Source: Paracoccaceae bacterium (GTDB lineage: Bacteria; Pseudomonadota; Alphaproteobacteria; Rhodobacterales; Rhodobacteraceae). Taken from it: a stretch of DNA of 8,515 nucleotides. This document shows, piece after piece, positions 1 through 7,272 of this stretch. Location of the stretch: positions 1-8,515 of the forward strand of contig SKWP01000382.1 in the NCBI GenBank assembly GCA_007128865.1, read 5' to 3'. The position numbers and the translations under genes were made by a program. Below the pieces are notes generated by a model. It saw nothing but the letters and a program-made list of their open reading frames with translations, did not search any database and was not told the origin of the DNA. Position 1 is the first letter of the stretch; every line of letters starts with the position of its first letter.

Positions 1-303
1 CACGGCCTTGCGCACGCACTGGTCGATGACATCCTCGACGGCCCCGGCCGGAACCATCACGAAGGCATGGTCCACCGGTCCGGGAACCGATACCAGATCG
101 GGCCATGCCTTGAGACCCATGATCTCGGACCGTGTCGGGTTGACCGGGATCACCCGCCCCTCGAAACCGGCCTCGGCCAGATAGCGTTGCGGGCGGGCGT
201 TGTTCTTGGCCGGATCGGCCGACGCGCCGATCAGCGCCACCGTCCGCGGCCGGAAGATGCAATCGCCCAGGGTCTGCCCGGCCGTAGCCGTATCCATCAT
301 CAT
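1..303 (-). CDS. Acyl-CoA synthetase (NDP-forming), N-terminal CoA-binding domain; 3' end cut by window edge
   Basis: The first 101 residues of a longer protein are visible. The frame stays open to base 1. Residues 18-35 carry a Rossmann-type nucleotide/CoA-binding start (RPRTVALIGASADPAKNN). This is followed by the GRVIPVNPTRSEIMGLKAWP block (49-68) and a VDHAFVMVPAGAVEDVI segment. This order is typical of the CoA-binding domain at the start of ADP-forming acetate/acyl-CoA ligases, which are usually about 700 residues and make acyl-CoA from a free acid, CoA and ATP. Three ATG codons stand in tandem at 303, 300 and 297. AGGA at 314-311 lies 7 bases before the first, so 303 is preferred. The gene begins 34 bases after the crotonase stop and is probably in the same operon. 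A stand-alone CoA-binding protein of about 140 residues cannot be excluded, but the acyl-CoA neighbours favour a full ligase. Confidence 0.82.
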   Translation of the reverse strand, partial: MMMDTATAGQTLGDCIFRPRTVALIGASADPAKNNARPQRYLAEAGFEGRVIPVNPTRSEIMGLKAWPDLVSVPGPVDHAFVMVPAGAVEDVIDQCVRKAV

Positions 304-337
304 GCCACCATCCTGCAATCCTGCGCCCGACAAACGG

Positions 338-1162
338 TCATTCACCGGTGAACCGCGGCTTGCGCTTTTCGCGGAAGGCCATCACGCCCTCCTTGTGATC
401 GCCGGAGGCACGGGCCACGCTGGCAGCGTAGCTTTCGATCTCCAGCACGGTTTCCAGCGACGGGCTGCAGCCGGCCGCGAACATCTTCTTGGCAAGGCCA
501 AGCACATAGGTCGGCGCCGCCGCGAGGCTGGCCGCCAGCGCGCGTGCCTCCTCCAGCAGCCCCTCCGCCGCCACCAGCCGGTTGACCACACCCCATTCAT
601 GGGCCTCGCGGGCGCCAAGCCGCCGCCCGGTCATCACCAGATCCTTGGCCCGCCCGATGCCCAGCCGCTGCGCCAGAAAGAAGATCGCCCCGCCATCCGG
701 CACCAGCCCGACATTGGTAAAGGCCTGCTGGAAATAGGCGTCTTCGCTGGCCACGATCATGTCGCTGGCCATGGCCAGCGAAAAGCCGATGCCGGCGGCC
801 GGGCCGTGGATGGCGGCAACCACCGGCTTCTCGATCCGGTAGACCGCCTGCACTGCGGCATGCCGGCGCTGCAGCCGTGCACGGGCAGCCGGCCCGGTCG
901 TCTTCAGCATCGCGCCGATGTCGGACCCCGAACAGAATCCGCGCCCCGACCCGCTGAGGATCACCGCCCGAACCGACCGGTCTTCGTGCAGGCGATGGAA
1001 TTCGTCCGTCAGGGCACGATAGGTGTCCTCGTCCAGCGCGTTGATCTTCTCGGGCCGGTTGAGACGCACTTCCACGACCCCGGGCGATGGCTGCCCGATC
1101 AGCAGGCCGGCGATCTGCCGGGCCGGCGCGGGTGCGGTGTCAACGGCTGTGTCCTGTCCCAT
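338..1162 (-). CDS. Enoyl-CoA hydratase/isomerase (crotonase) family protein
   Basis: A 274-residue protein of normal crotonase length. Seen: oxyanion-hole segment GRGFCSGSDIGAM (73-85), second oxyanion segment EKPVVAAIHGPAAGIGF (111-127), and a C-terminal DHKEGVMAFREKRKPRF tail typical of the family. Acting on an acyl-CoA thioester in the cytoplasm is the family role. The two glutamates of classical hydratases (rat E144 and E164) align with Ser128 and Phe148. Instead Asp156 sits in GLVPDGG, the acid position used by PaaG-type isomerases and 4-chlorobenzoyl-CoA dehalogenase. An isomerase or another crotonase reaction is therefore more likely than plain hydration. The start is at the junction ATGATG: ATG at 1165 or 1162. 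AGGAG at 1174-1170 is 4 bases from the first and 7 from the second, so 1162 is chosen. The stop of the upstream dehydrogenase overlaps this start, which implies translational coupling. Confidence 0.93.
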   Translation of the reverse strand: MGQDTAVDTAPAPARQIAGLLIGQPSPGVVEVRLNRPEKINALDEDTYRALTDEFHRLHEDRSVRAVILSGSGRGFCSGSDIGAMLKTTGPAARARLQRRHAAVQAVYRIEKPVVAAIHGPAAGIGFSLAMASDMIVASEDAYFQQAFTNVGLVPDGGAIFFLAQRLGIGRAKDLVMTGRRLGAREAHEWGVVNRLVAAEGLLEEARALAASLAAAPTYVLGLAKKMFAAGCSPSLETVLEIESYAASVARASGDHKEGVMAFREKRKPRFTGE

Positions 1163-2343
1163 CATGATGCTCCTGCGGGCGTTTCGGCAGGCTTCGGCGG
1201 GCGGGGCGGGCGCTGGCTGAAGCGGCGTTCGAAGATCATCTCGCCCAGGCGGTTCTTCAGCATCTCGATCGACCCGCCGGCGATCATCCACCCGCGCGAG
1301 CGTCGAAAGCAGTATTCGACCAGCGACTCGCGCGAATAGCCAAGCCCACCCATGACCTGGATCGCCTCATGCGCGGCGTTGAAGCCGACCTGGTTGCACA
1401 TCAGCTTGGCAACCGTGGTGTCCTCGGGCGACGGCAGGCCGCGGTCGGCCTTGGATGCGGCGCGGTAAAGCAGCATCTGCGCTGCCTCGAGCCCCACCAG
1501 CATGTCGGCGAACTTCCACTGCAGGCCCTGGAATTCGCAAAGCGGGCGGCCGAACTGCACCCGGTCGAGCGCATACTGCCGGGCCTCGTTGAAGCAGAAC
1601 CGCCCATAGGCCAGCGACCGCGCGGCATTGCCCACCCGTTCCGCGTTGAAGCCCGCGATCTGCTTCTTGAAACCGCCTTCGGGCAGCAGCACATCCTCGG
1701 GCGGGACAAACACATTGTCGAAGAACATCGGCGCCCAGGCCGCGCCCGACATGAACTGCGAGGTCTTGCCGAAGGTGAAACCGGGCGTGTCGCGCCGCAG
1801 CATCACCGATCCGATGCCGCCGACGCCGGGGCCGAAGCGGACATAGACAAGGTAGACATCGGCAAAGGGGTTGGGAAAGACCTTGGCCCCGTTGATGCGA
1901 AAGCCGTTGCCGTCAGGTGTCGCGGTTGTCTTCAGATCGGTGGTGGCGCTGCCGGCGTCGGGTTCGGTCATCCCCACGGCGATCACCTCGCGCCCCTCGA
2001 GGATCGGCTTCAGGAAGCGTTCCTTCTGATCCGGGCTCGCATACTGGGCCAGCGTCCGGATGGCGCCGAAATTGCCCTCCTGGATGATGTCGGCACTGCG
2101 CGGGCAGACCAGCGCGATCTGTTCGATGGCGATGACCGCATCCATCAGCGTCCCGCCCTGCCCGCCGTCCTCCTCGGCGATGGTAATCCCCAGCAGGCCG
2201 TTGTCGTGGAACAGCTTTTTCAGCTCGCGCGGAAACTTCTCTTCCTGTGCACGCTCCAGCGCGCCGTCCCTGAGGTGCCGCAGGGCAAAGCTGCGCACCG
2301 TATCGGCGAACATCTGCTGTTCCGGGGTAAAGGTGAAATCCAT
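1162..2343 (-). CDS. Acyl-CoA dehydrogenase family protein
   Basis: A 393-residue flavoprotein of normal family length that would oxidise an acyl-CoA to a 2-enoyl-CoA, passing electrons to ETF. Seen in order: an all-helical N-terminal domain from MDFTFTPEQQMF with GITIAEEDGGQGGT (52-65); the middle beta-domain signature GMTEPDAGSATTDLKT (124-139); and a C-terminal helical domain with DRVQFGRPLCEFQGLQWKFA (260-279) for FAD contact and VMGGLGYSRES (330-340). The usual YEGTxxI catalytic motif is replaced by IAGGSIE (354-360), so the canonical Glu position is Gly356. Glu235 in FNAERVGNA sits where isovaleryl- and long-chain acyl-CoA dehydrogenases carry their base. A proline-rich tail (RPPRPPKPAE) ends the protein. 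ATG 2343 is preceded by GGAG at 2352-2349 (5-base spacing). A longer reading to 2412 adds residues unlike the family. The exact substrate is unknown. Confidence 0.95.
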   Translation of the reverse strand: MDFTFTPEQQMFADTVRSFALRHLRDGALERAQEEKFPRELKKLFHDNGLLGITIAEEDGGQGGTLMDAVIAIEQIALVCPRSADIIQEGNFGAIRTLAQYASPDQKERFLKPILEGREVIAVGMTEPDAGSATTDLKTTATPDGNGFRINGAKVFPNPFADVYLVYVRFGPGVGGIGSVMLRRDTPGFTFGKTSQFMSGAAWAPMFFDNVFVPPEDVLLPEGGFKKQIAGFNAERVGNAARSLAYGRFCFNEARQYALDRVQFGRPLCEFQGLQWKFADMLVGLEAAQMLLYRAASKADRGLPSPEDTTVAKLMCNQVGFNAAHEAIQVMGGLGYSRESLVEYCFRRSRGWMIAGGSIEMLKNRLGEMIFERRFSQRPPRPPKPAETPAGAS

Positions 2344-2535
2344 GACAACTCCGCTAGAAGGCAAGGCCCGGTGCCGGCAGCCGGCAATCGGGCAGGATGA
2401 AACCGGCGGCACCGCCCACCGCGCAGGGGGGCAATGGCCGCACGGGGCCGGACCCGCAGCAGCTGACAGCCTGCCCGGCCCGGGCGATGCGGGCGAAGCG
2501 GGCAGGCAGGGGCAGACTGGCGGGCACGGGCATGC
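2344..2535 (-). other. 192-base spacer between the transport/hydrolase genes and the acyl-CoA genes
   Basis: No credible gene is present. It holds a GC-rich hairpin (2469-2507, listed separately), a short direct repeat of TGCCGGC just upstream of the dehydrogenase, and that gene's GGAG Shine-Dalgarno at 2352-2349. I see no convincing -35/-10 pair by eye, but this is the widest gap in the window and the most likely site for an internal promoter. Confidence 0.6.
2469..2507 (-). promoter_or_regulatory. Intercistronic hairpin after the C45 hydrolase gene
   Basis: Perfect 9-base arms GCCTGCCCG (2469-2477) and CGGGCAGGC (2499-2507) enclose 21 bases, within which GCCC (2478-2481) and GGGC (2491-2494) can extend the stem. 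It lies 28 bases after the C45 stop. There is no T-run on the transcribed side, so it is not a textbook Rho-independent terminator. An mRNA-stabilising or attenuating element between the two gene blocks is an inference. Confidence 0.5.
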
Positions 2536-3645
2536 TCAGGTGAACCGGTATTCGGTGTATTTGCCGACACAGGCCGGCCCCGGCGCCGACCACATCCGGC
2601 GCTCGTCCAGATCGATCACCGAAGACACAAGCGTGTATCCGATGCTGTCGGATTGCGGGTCCGGGTGGCGGCAGACGGAAACCGGATAGCCGTGATGATC
2701 CTGCAGCGCGGCCCGCACATCCTGTGCGGTGATGGCGCCGTGACGGGCGGCGAGCCCGGCGCGCAGGCGTCCGTCGCGGTAAAGCGTATCAGGATGGCTC
2801 CGCGGCCCCCGGTCGTCAAGCGCCCGCTGCGCCTCGGGGTTCAGGAAATGGTTGGAATGCACAACGATGCCGTCAACCGGATGCACCTCGAAGGCCTGCC
2901 CCGGAACGCCTTCGATATCCACCGCACCGCCGCCGGCCTCGGCGAGGATATGGTTGCCCGAATGCGCCCGCGGCGTTTCGACCAGCGTACGCAGCGCATC
3001 TGCCAGTGTCCTGTGGCGCAGCGCACGACGGCGGGCGATGTGCGACCCCGTACCGCGGTCGGCGCGGCGTTCGCGGTTGGTGCGCAGGGCGTTGCCGACC
3101 ACCCCGACGCCGGCATCGTTCATTCCGTGGCGGAACAGGATGCCGGCTTCGGTGACGAACAGCAGCGCCGGTTCGCCCGGGATGTGCTGTTCGATGACCA
3201 CCGTATTGGGCTGGCATTCGCCGTTCTGATCCCAGTTCTGGGCCATAAGGGTATGGCCGTTGGCCGTTGCCTCGCCCAGGATCGCCGCGGTGGTGCATTC
3301 ATGGTCTTCGTCGGTGCCTTCCTCGACCATCCGCGTCAGGCCGGTGCGGTTGTTGATGAGGTAGATCTCGAGCGGATCGACCCCGGCGCCGGCGGCGATG
3401 CCGTCCATTTCCTCCACCAGCGCAGGGTCGAGCGACCGCAGGAAGGCGATGTTGCGGCCTGCCAGCTCCAGCGCCGTGGGCCAGGCGAGGCCGATCTTGT
3501 CGAACTTGCGTCGATAGACGCCGATGCTCCCGGCGACCTGATCGCCAAAGGCGCGGCCGTGGCTGCGGCCGACCTCGATCGGCGGCCCCTCGGAACGCAG
3601 GAAGGGAAAGGTTTCAGGCGGGCGCACGTCAGGTATTGCGGTCAT
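2536..3645 (-). CDS. C45 family Ntn hydrolase / acyl-CoA:6-aminopenicillanate acyltransferase-like protein
   Basis: A 369-residue protein resembling peptidase family C45 (isopenicillin N acyltransferase type), N-terminal-nucleophile enzymes that cut or transfer acyl groups on amide bonds. Seen: IEVGRSHGRAFG (23-34) near the start, typical of the family; VEEMDGIAAGAGVDPLEIYL (77-96); the nucleophile region DHECTTAA with Cys117; AQNWDQ (135-140), the conserved N-W-D motif; TEAGIL and GMNDAGVGVVGNAL (174-187); and GNHILAE (230-236), whose Asn231 may be the oxyanion residue. The family self-cleaves just before the Cys, which would give subunits of about 116 and 253 residues. No signal peptide is seen, so it should act in the cytoplasm. 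ATG 3645 has GGAG at 3656-3653 (7-base spacing) and lies only 16 bases after the permease stop. That ties it to transport. Its substrate cannot be read from sequence. Confidence 0.9.
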   Translation of the reverse strand: MTAIPDVRPPETFPFLRSEGPPIEVGRSHGRAFGDQVAGSIGVYRRKFDKIGLAWPTALELAGRNIAFLRSLDPALVEEMDGIAAGAGVDPLEIYLINNRTGLTRMVEEGTDEDHECTTAAILGEATANGHTLMAQNWDQNGECQPNTVVIEQHIPGEPALLFVTEAGILFRHGMNDAGVGVVGNALRTNRERRADRGTGSHIARRRALRHRTLADALRTLVETPRAHSGNHILAEAGGGAVDIEGVPGQAFEVHPVDGIVVHSNHFLNPEAQRALDDRGPRSHPDTLYRDGRLRAGLAARHGAITAQDVRAALQDHHGYPVSVCRHPDPQSDSIGYTLVSSVIDLDERRMWSAPGPACVGKYTEYRFT

Positions 3646-3661
3646 GGCTTGGCTCCGATTG

Positions 3662-4573
3662 TCAGAGGGCGGGCTTTGCCGAGGCGGCCGCGCGGGCGCG
3701 GGCTTCGGCAATGGCCTGGTTCTTGGCAACGCGGAACGGTGATCGCGGATCGTAACGATCCCGGATCCAGTCGCCGATCAGGTTGGAGGACATCACCACC
3801 AGAAAGATCGCGATGCCCGGCAGGGCAGCCAGCCACCAGGCGGTTGCCACGTAATTGCGCCCCGAGGCCAGCATCCCGCCCCAGGTTGCGGTTTCGGCCC
3901 CCATGCCCAGCCCGAGGAAGGACAGCGACGCCAGAGCCAGGATGTTGTAGCCAAGATCGATGGCGGACAGCACCAGGATCGTCGGCATGATGTTGGGCAG
4001 CAGATGCTTGAACATCACACCGAAGGGCGAAACGCCCAGCGCCCTTGCCGAAAGCGTGTATTCGCGTTCGCGCAGTTGCAGGACCTCGCCCCGCACCGGC
4101 CGGGCAAAGCCGGGCCAGCCGCTCAGCACCAGCGCAATGACCAGCTTGTCGACCCCCTGCCCCAGCACCGCCACCAGCGCGATCGCGAGCACGAGAAAGG
4201 GAAACGCCAGCCAGATGTCGACGATGCGCATGATCACGGCATCGACGACGCCGCCGAAATAGCCCGAGATCAGCCCGATGGCGACGCCGAGCATGGCCGT
4301 CAGGAGCATCACGATGACCCCGATGGCCAGCGATATCCGGGCACCATGGATCAGACGCGACAGCACGTCGCGGCCAAGCTGGTCGGTACCCAGCAGATAG
4401 CCCTCGGTGCCCGGCGGGCGCAGCCGCATCATCAGTGTCTGGGCGTTGGGTGGATGCGGGGCGATCCATGGCGCCAGCAGGCCGATCACCGCAAAGGCGA
4501 TCATGATCGTAATGGCAAACACGACGATGATATTGGGAAGCGGCGTGCTGCGCCGCCACAGAAACCCGTTCAT
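3662..4573 (-). CDS. ABC transporter permease, DppC/OppC type
   Basis: A 303-residue inner-membrane protein that would form half of the channel of a peptide/nickel/opine-class importer. Seen: a first membrane helix at about 15-37; the DppC-type segment LGTDQLGRDVLSRLIHGARI (61-80); further hydrophobic helices at about 84-104, 120-140, 198-218 and 247-267; the EAA-like coupling loop YTLSARALGVSPFGVMFKHL (172-191) ending in LPN, which would contact the ATPase; and SLSFLGLGMGAETATWGGML (216-235), highly typical of this subfamily. The C-terminus has an Ala/Arg-rich tail. ATG 4573 overlaps the stop of the upstream permease by four bases (ATGA), with GGAG at 4583-4580 (6-base spacing), so the two permeases are probably made in equal amounts. 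Confidence 0.96.
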   Translation of the reverse strand: MNGFLWRRSTPLPNIIVVFAITIMIAFAVIGLLAPWIAPHPPNAQTLMMRLRPPGTEGYLLGTDQLGRDVLSRLIHGARISLAIGVIVMLLTAMLGVAIGLISGYFGGVVDAVIMRIVDIWLAFPFLVLAIALVAVLGQGVDKLVIALVLSGWPGFARPVRGEVLQLREREYTLSARALGVSPFGVMFKHLLPNIMPTILVLSAIDLGYNILALASLSFLGLGMGAETATWGGMLASGRNYVATAWWLAALPGIAIFLVVMSSNLIGDWIRDRYDPRSPFRVAKNQAIAEARARAAASAKPAL

Positions 4574-5604
4574 GACCCGCTCCCCCTGCCGCCGGACAGC
4601 TTGACGCGCGGATCAAGCATGCCGTGAACGATGTCGGCGATCAGGTTGGAGGCGATCACCAGCACCGTCAGCAACACCACCACGCCCTGCACCACGGGAA
4701 AGTCCCTGGCGTTGATCCCCTGGATCAGCAGAAAGCCCATGCCGGGGTAGGCAAAGACGGTCTCGATCACGATGGTTCCGCTCAGCAGTGCACCGATGCG
4801 CAGCCCGACGATGACCGCAGTGGTCGGCAGGGCGTTGTGCAGCATGTGGCCGACGATGGTCGGCTCCTTCAGGCCGCGGGCGCGGAAGGCGTCGATGAAA
4901 TCCTGATGCTTGACCTCCAGCAGGCTGGACCGAAGCACCCGAACGAACTGACCGCAGATGCCGGTGCCAAGCGTCAGGGCCGGCAGCGTCATGTGGCGCA
5001 GGACCGACCATGCCGCCTCCCAGTTACCGGTCAGCATGGCATCGGTAAAGGGCATGCCGGTGATGCGGTCGATCCTGAGGTGGGAATCCATCACCCCGCT
5101 GACCGGAAAGATCGGCACCCAGACGGCCAGGAACATGATCAGCATGATCCCCTGCCAGAAACTCGGCAGCGAGACCCCGATCAGCGCAAAGGCCGTGCCG
5201 CCGCGGTCCCAGATGGTATTCTGCTTCAGCGCCGACAGGATCGCCACCGGGATCGCGATGACCAGCGCGATGAACAGCGCATAGAGCGACAGCTCGATGG
5301 TCAGCGGCAGGGCGCGGGCGATCATGTCGATCACCGGCTCTCCGCCCCGCACGATGGAGTTGCCGAAATCCCCGCGCAGGATTTCGCCGAGAAACTTGAA
5401 GTATTGCATGTACAGCGGCTGGTCGAGCCCGAGCTGCTGCTCGTAGATGATGCGCGACTGGCCGATGTCCATGTCGTCGCCTTCGCCGAACATCAGGCGC
5501 ACGGGGTCGCCGGGCATGACCCGAAGGACGAAGAAGATGATCACCGTCACCCCGAGCACCACGATCAGCGTCTGCAAGATGCGATGGAGGATATAGTTCG
5601 CCAC
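4570..5604 (-). CDS. ABC transporter permease, DppB/OppB type (GTG start)
   Basis: A 344-residue inner-membrane protein, the partner of the DppC-type permease. Seen: N-terminal helix 9-29 followed directly by the DppB hallmark MPGDPVRLMFG (30-40); LGLDQPLYMQYFKFLGEILR (58-77) and GDFGNSI; helices near 100-125, 135-163, 203-225, 262-285 and 303-325; the EAA loop DFIDAFRARGLKEPTIVGHM (235-254) followed by LHNALP; and ETVFAYPGMGFLLIQGI (281-297), strongly conserved in this family. The start codon is GTG at 5604. No ATG fits, because the next Met (residue 30) would remove the first helix. The ribosome site AAAGG (5618-5614) is 9 bases away and modest. It follows the binding-protein gene by 100 bases that contain a hairpin, which may lower permease yield relative to the binding protein. 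Confidence 0.96.
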   Translation of the reverse strand: MANYILHRILQTLIVVLGVTVIIFFVLRVMPGDPVRLMFGEGDDMDIGQSRIIYEQQLGLDQPLYMQYFKFLGEILRGDFGNSIVRGGEPVIDMIARALPLTIELSLYALFIALVIAIPVAILSALKQNTIWDRGGTAFALIGVSLPSFWQGIMLIMFLAVWVPIFPVSGVMDSHLRIDRITGMPFTDAMLTGNWEAAWSVLRHMTLPALTLGTGICGQFVRVLRSSLLEVKHQDFIDAFRARGLKEPTIVGHMLHNALPTTAVIVGLRIGALLSGTIVIETVFAYPGMGFLLIQGINARDFPVVQGVVVLLTVLVIASNLIADIVHGMLDPRVKLSGGRGSGS

Positions 5605-5658
5605 GGAAGCGGACCTTTCGTTACTGCCTGCCTTCCCGGCCGTGTCGGGCCGGGGCCG

Positions 5659-5687
5659 GGCCGCCCGCCCGGAGGCGGACGGCGGCC
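5659..5687 (-). promoter_or_regulatory. Intercistronic hairpin after the complete binding-protein gene
   Basis: GGCCGCC (5659-5665) plus CGCC (5666-5669) pair with GGCG (5674-5677) and GGCGGCC (5681-5687) around a CGGA loop, leaving a 3-base bulge (5678-5680). It lies 17 bases after the stop at 5705. No T-run follows. Hairpins here commonly protect binding-protein mRNA and reduce read-through to the permeases; that role is inferred. Parts of it match the hairpin at 8298-8332. Confidence 0.5.
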
Positions 5688-5704
5688 TTGTTCGCGCTCG
5701 TGCC

Positions 5705-7267
5705 TCAGCGGTCGAGGCTGACCCGATGCAGGTTGAAGTACTGCCCCGCGGAAGAACCGCGGAAACCGTTCACATACGGCTGCATCGCCCAGACCTCGGC
5801 AGCGTTGAACACCGGAACCCAGGGCATGTGGACTTCGGTGAGTTCCTGGATCACCTCGTCAAGCAGCGCCTGGCGGGTTTCGGCGTCGGCCTCGGTCCGG
5901 ATGGCTGCCATCTTCCCGTCGAGTTCCTCGTTGCAGAACCCGGTGCGAACGCGATCGGTCTCGAGGCGCACGCATTCGAAGTGATTGTTGTAGTAGGCCC
6001 CGGTGAAATCGCCCGAACCATAGCCGGCACCGGCCCATAGCAGATCGAAATTGCCGCTTTCATTGACCTGATTGAAGGTGGCATCGTCCAGAACGACGGT
6101 GGTGACGTTCATGCCGTATCCGCGCAGCTGTTCGGCAATCACCTCGGCCGGAAGCTGCCAGACACCCTGGGTGAAGATCTCGATCGGCTGGGTGACCTGC
6201 GAAAGGACCGGCCGCGCCGCCTCGGGGTCGAAGGAAAACGGCGAATACCCCTCGATATGGCCCTCCTGCCCGTCACCGGGAACCTGGGTCGCCACCACGC
6301 CGAGACCGGCATAGAGGAAATCGACGATCCCCTGCTTGTCGATAGCCATGTTCATCGCCCGGCGCACCTCGGGATCGTGGAACGGCGAGCCCTCGCGCAC
6401 ATTCATCATCAACATGCGCATGTTGGTGCCGGCGACGATTTCCAGCTTCATGCCGGCGCCGCGCAGCTGGTCGACGAAATCCGGAGTGACAGGGTGGATC
6501 ATGTCGACCGATCCGGCCAGCAGCTCGGCCACACGCGTCGCCTCTTCGGGGATCGTCCGCCAGATCACGCCGTCGATTGTCGGCGGCCCCTGCCAGTAAT
6601 CCTCGAACGCCTCGACGACCATGCGCTGTTCGGGCAGCCATTCGACATACCGGAACGCCCCGACGCCAACCGGCGGATGCGTGCGGGCCTGTTCGATGGT
6701 GAGGTTCTCGTAGGTCGCCTTGTGCAGAATCTCCTGCCCGCTGAAGTGAAAGCCGAGTATGGCGCTTGCCGGCGGCCCGAACGGTATCTTGGTGTGCCAG
6801 CGGACCGTGTAACGATCGATGACCTCGACACGGTCGATGTTGCCCATGTTGCCCATCCGGGCGCGCGGAGATTCGGTTGCCGGATCCCACAGCCGTTCGA
6901 AGGTGAAGGCCACGTCCTCGGCCGTCATCTCGTCGCCATTGTGGAACAGCACACCCTCCCTGAGATGCACGTCATAGGAGGTTTCGTCGATCTGGGTGAC
7001 CGACGTGGCCAGCAGCGGCACCAGCGCCAGGCCGGGCGGTTCCTGATACATCAGCTTGTCGCGCATCGCGTGCGAGACGATCTGGGTATAGCGCTGCCGG
7101 TGCATCTGCGCGTCCATGGTGCTGGGGTCCCATGGCCAGGCGATACGCAGCACGTTCGAACCGCCGCCCGCCTGGGCTGCCACGCTGCCCGCCGAGAGGG
7201 CAAGTGCCAGTGCCGCAACCGAAAGCTTCAGCCCGCCGCTGGCGGTCATCGCTGATTTCCTGGTCAT
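5705..7267 (-). CDS. ABC transporter substrate-binding protein, SBP_bac_5 (peptide/opine/nickel) family
   Basis: A 520-residue periplasmic binding protein, normal length for the family. The N-terminus MTRKSAMTASGGLKLSVAAL leads into a hydrophobic stretch and SAGSVAAQA, a good Sec signal peptide with cleavage near residue 31 or 33. No lipobox Cys is present, so it should be soluble. Family motifs seen: LVPLLATSVTQIDETSYDVH then LREGVLFHNGDEMTAEDVAF (102-121), PPVGVGAFRYVEW (198-210), and FHDPEVRRAMNMAIDKQGIV (296-315). It captures a substrate and delivers it to the permeases that follow. ATG 7267 is preceded by AGGAGGAGGA, the strongest ribosome site in the window, fitting the excess of binding protein usual in such operons. 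Its last 53 residues are about 62% identical to the binding protein encoded at 8345-8515, so the two are paralogues. The substrate is not readable; acyl-peptides or N-acyl amino acids are guesses from context. Confidence 0.96.
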   Translation of the reverse strand: MTRKSAMTASGGLKLSVAALALALSAGSVAAQAGGGSNVLRIAWPWDPSTMDAQMHRQRYTQIVSHAMRDKLMYQEPPGLALVPLLATSVTQIDETSYDVHLREGVLFHNGDEMTAEDVAFTFERLWDPATESPRARMGNMGNIDRVEVIDRYTVRWHTKIPFGPPASAILGFHFSGQEILHKATYENLTIEQARTHPPVGVGAFRYVEWLPEQRMVVEAFEDYWQGPPTIDGVIWRTIPEEATRVAELLAGSVDMIHPVTPDFVDQLRGAGMKLEIVAGTNMRMLMMNVREGSPFHDPEVRRAMNMAIDKQGIVDFLYAGLGVVATQVPGDGQEGHIEGYSPFSFDPEAARPVLSQVTQPIEIFTQGVWQLPAEVIAEQLRGYGMNVTTVVLDDATFNQVNESGNFDLLWAGAGYGSGDFTGAYYNNHFECVRLETDRVRTGFCNEELDGKMAAIRTEADAETRQALLDEVIQELTEVHMPWVPVFNAAEVWAMQPYVNGFRGSSAGQYFNLHRVSLDR

Positions 7268-7272
7268 CGTCT

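Noticed and set aside
1163..1291. N-terminal extension of the crotonase into the dehydrogenase gene
   Set aside because: The extra residues are Arg/Pro-rich and unlike the family, while ATG 1162/1165 has an AGGAG site and overlaps the upstream stop in the usual coupled way.
200..1339. Long plus-strand open frame opposite the crotonase and dehydrogenase genes
   Set aside because: It is antisense to two clear enzyme genes, its translation is rich in Arg, Gly, His and Pro with no recognisable motif, and long antisense frames are expected at this GC content.
2344..2400. Possible promoter with a repeated TGCCGGC upstream of the dehydrogenase
   Set aside because: No convincing -35 or -10 hexamers can be paired, and two short GC-rich repeats alone do not support an operator call.
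3646..3729. 28-residue N-terminal extension of the C45 protein
   Set aside because: It would overlap the DppC-type gene, is Pro/Arg-rich, and the ATG at 3645 has a well-placed GGAG and starts near the conserved region.
2653..3990. 445-codon plus-strand open frame opposite the C45 gene
   Set aside because: It mirrors the conserved C45 and permease coding frames, has no family motif and no good ribosome site; treated as a GC-driven shadow.
4624..5721. 365-codon plus-strand open frame opposite the DppB-type permease
   Set aside because: Composition is dominated by His, Asp, Gln and Arg, the usual antisense image of a hydrophobic membrane protein; no supporting motif.
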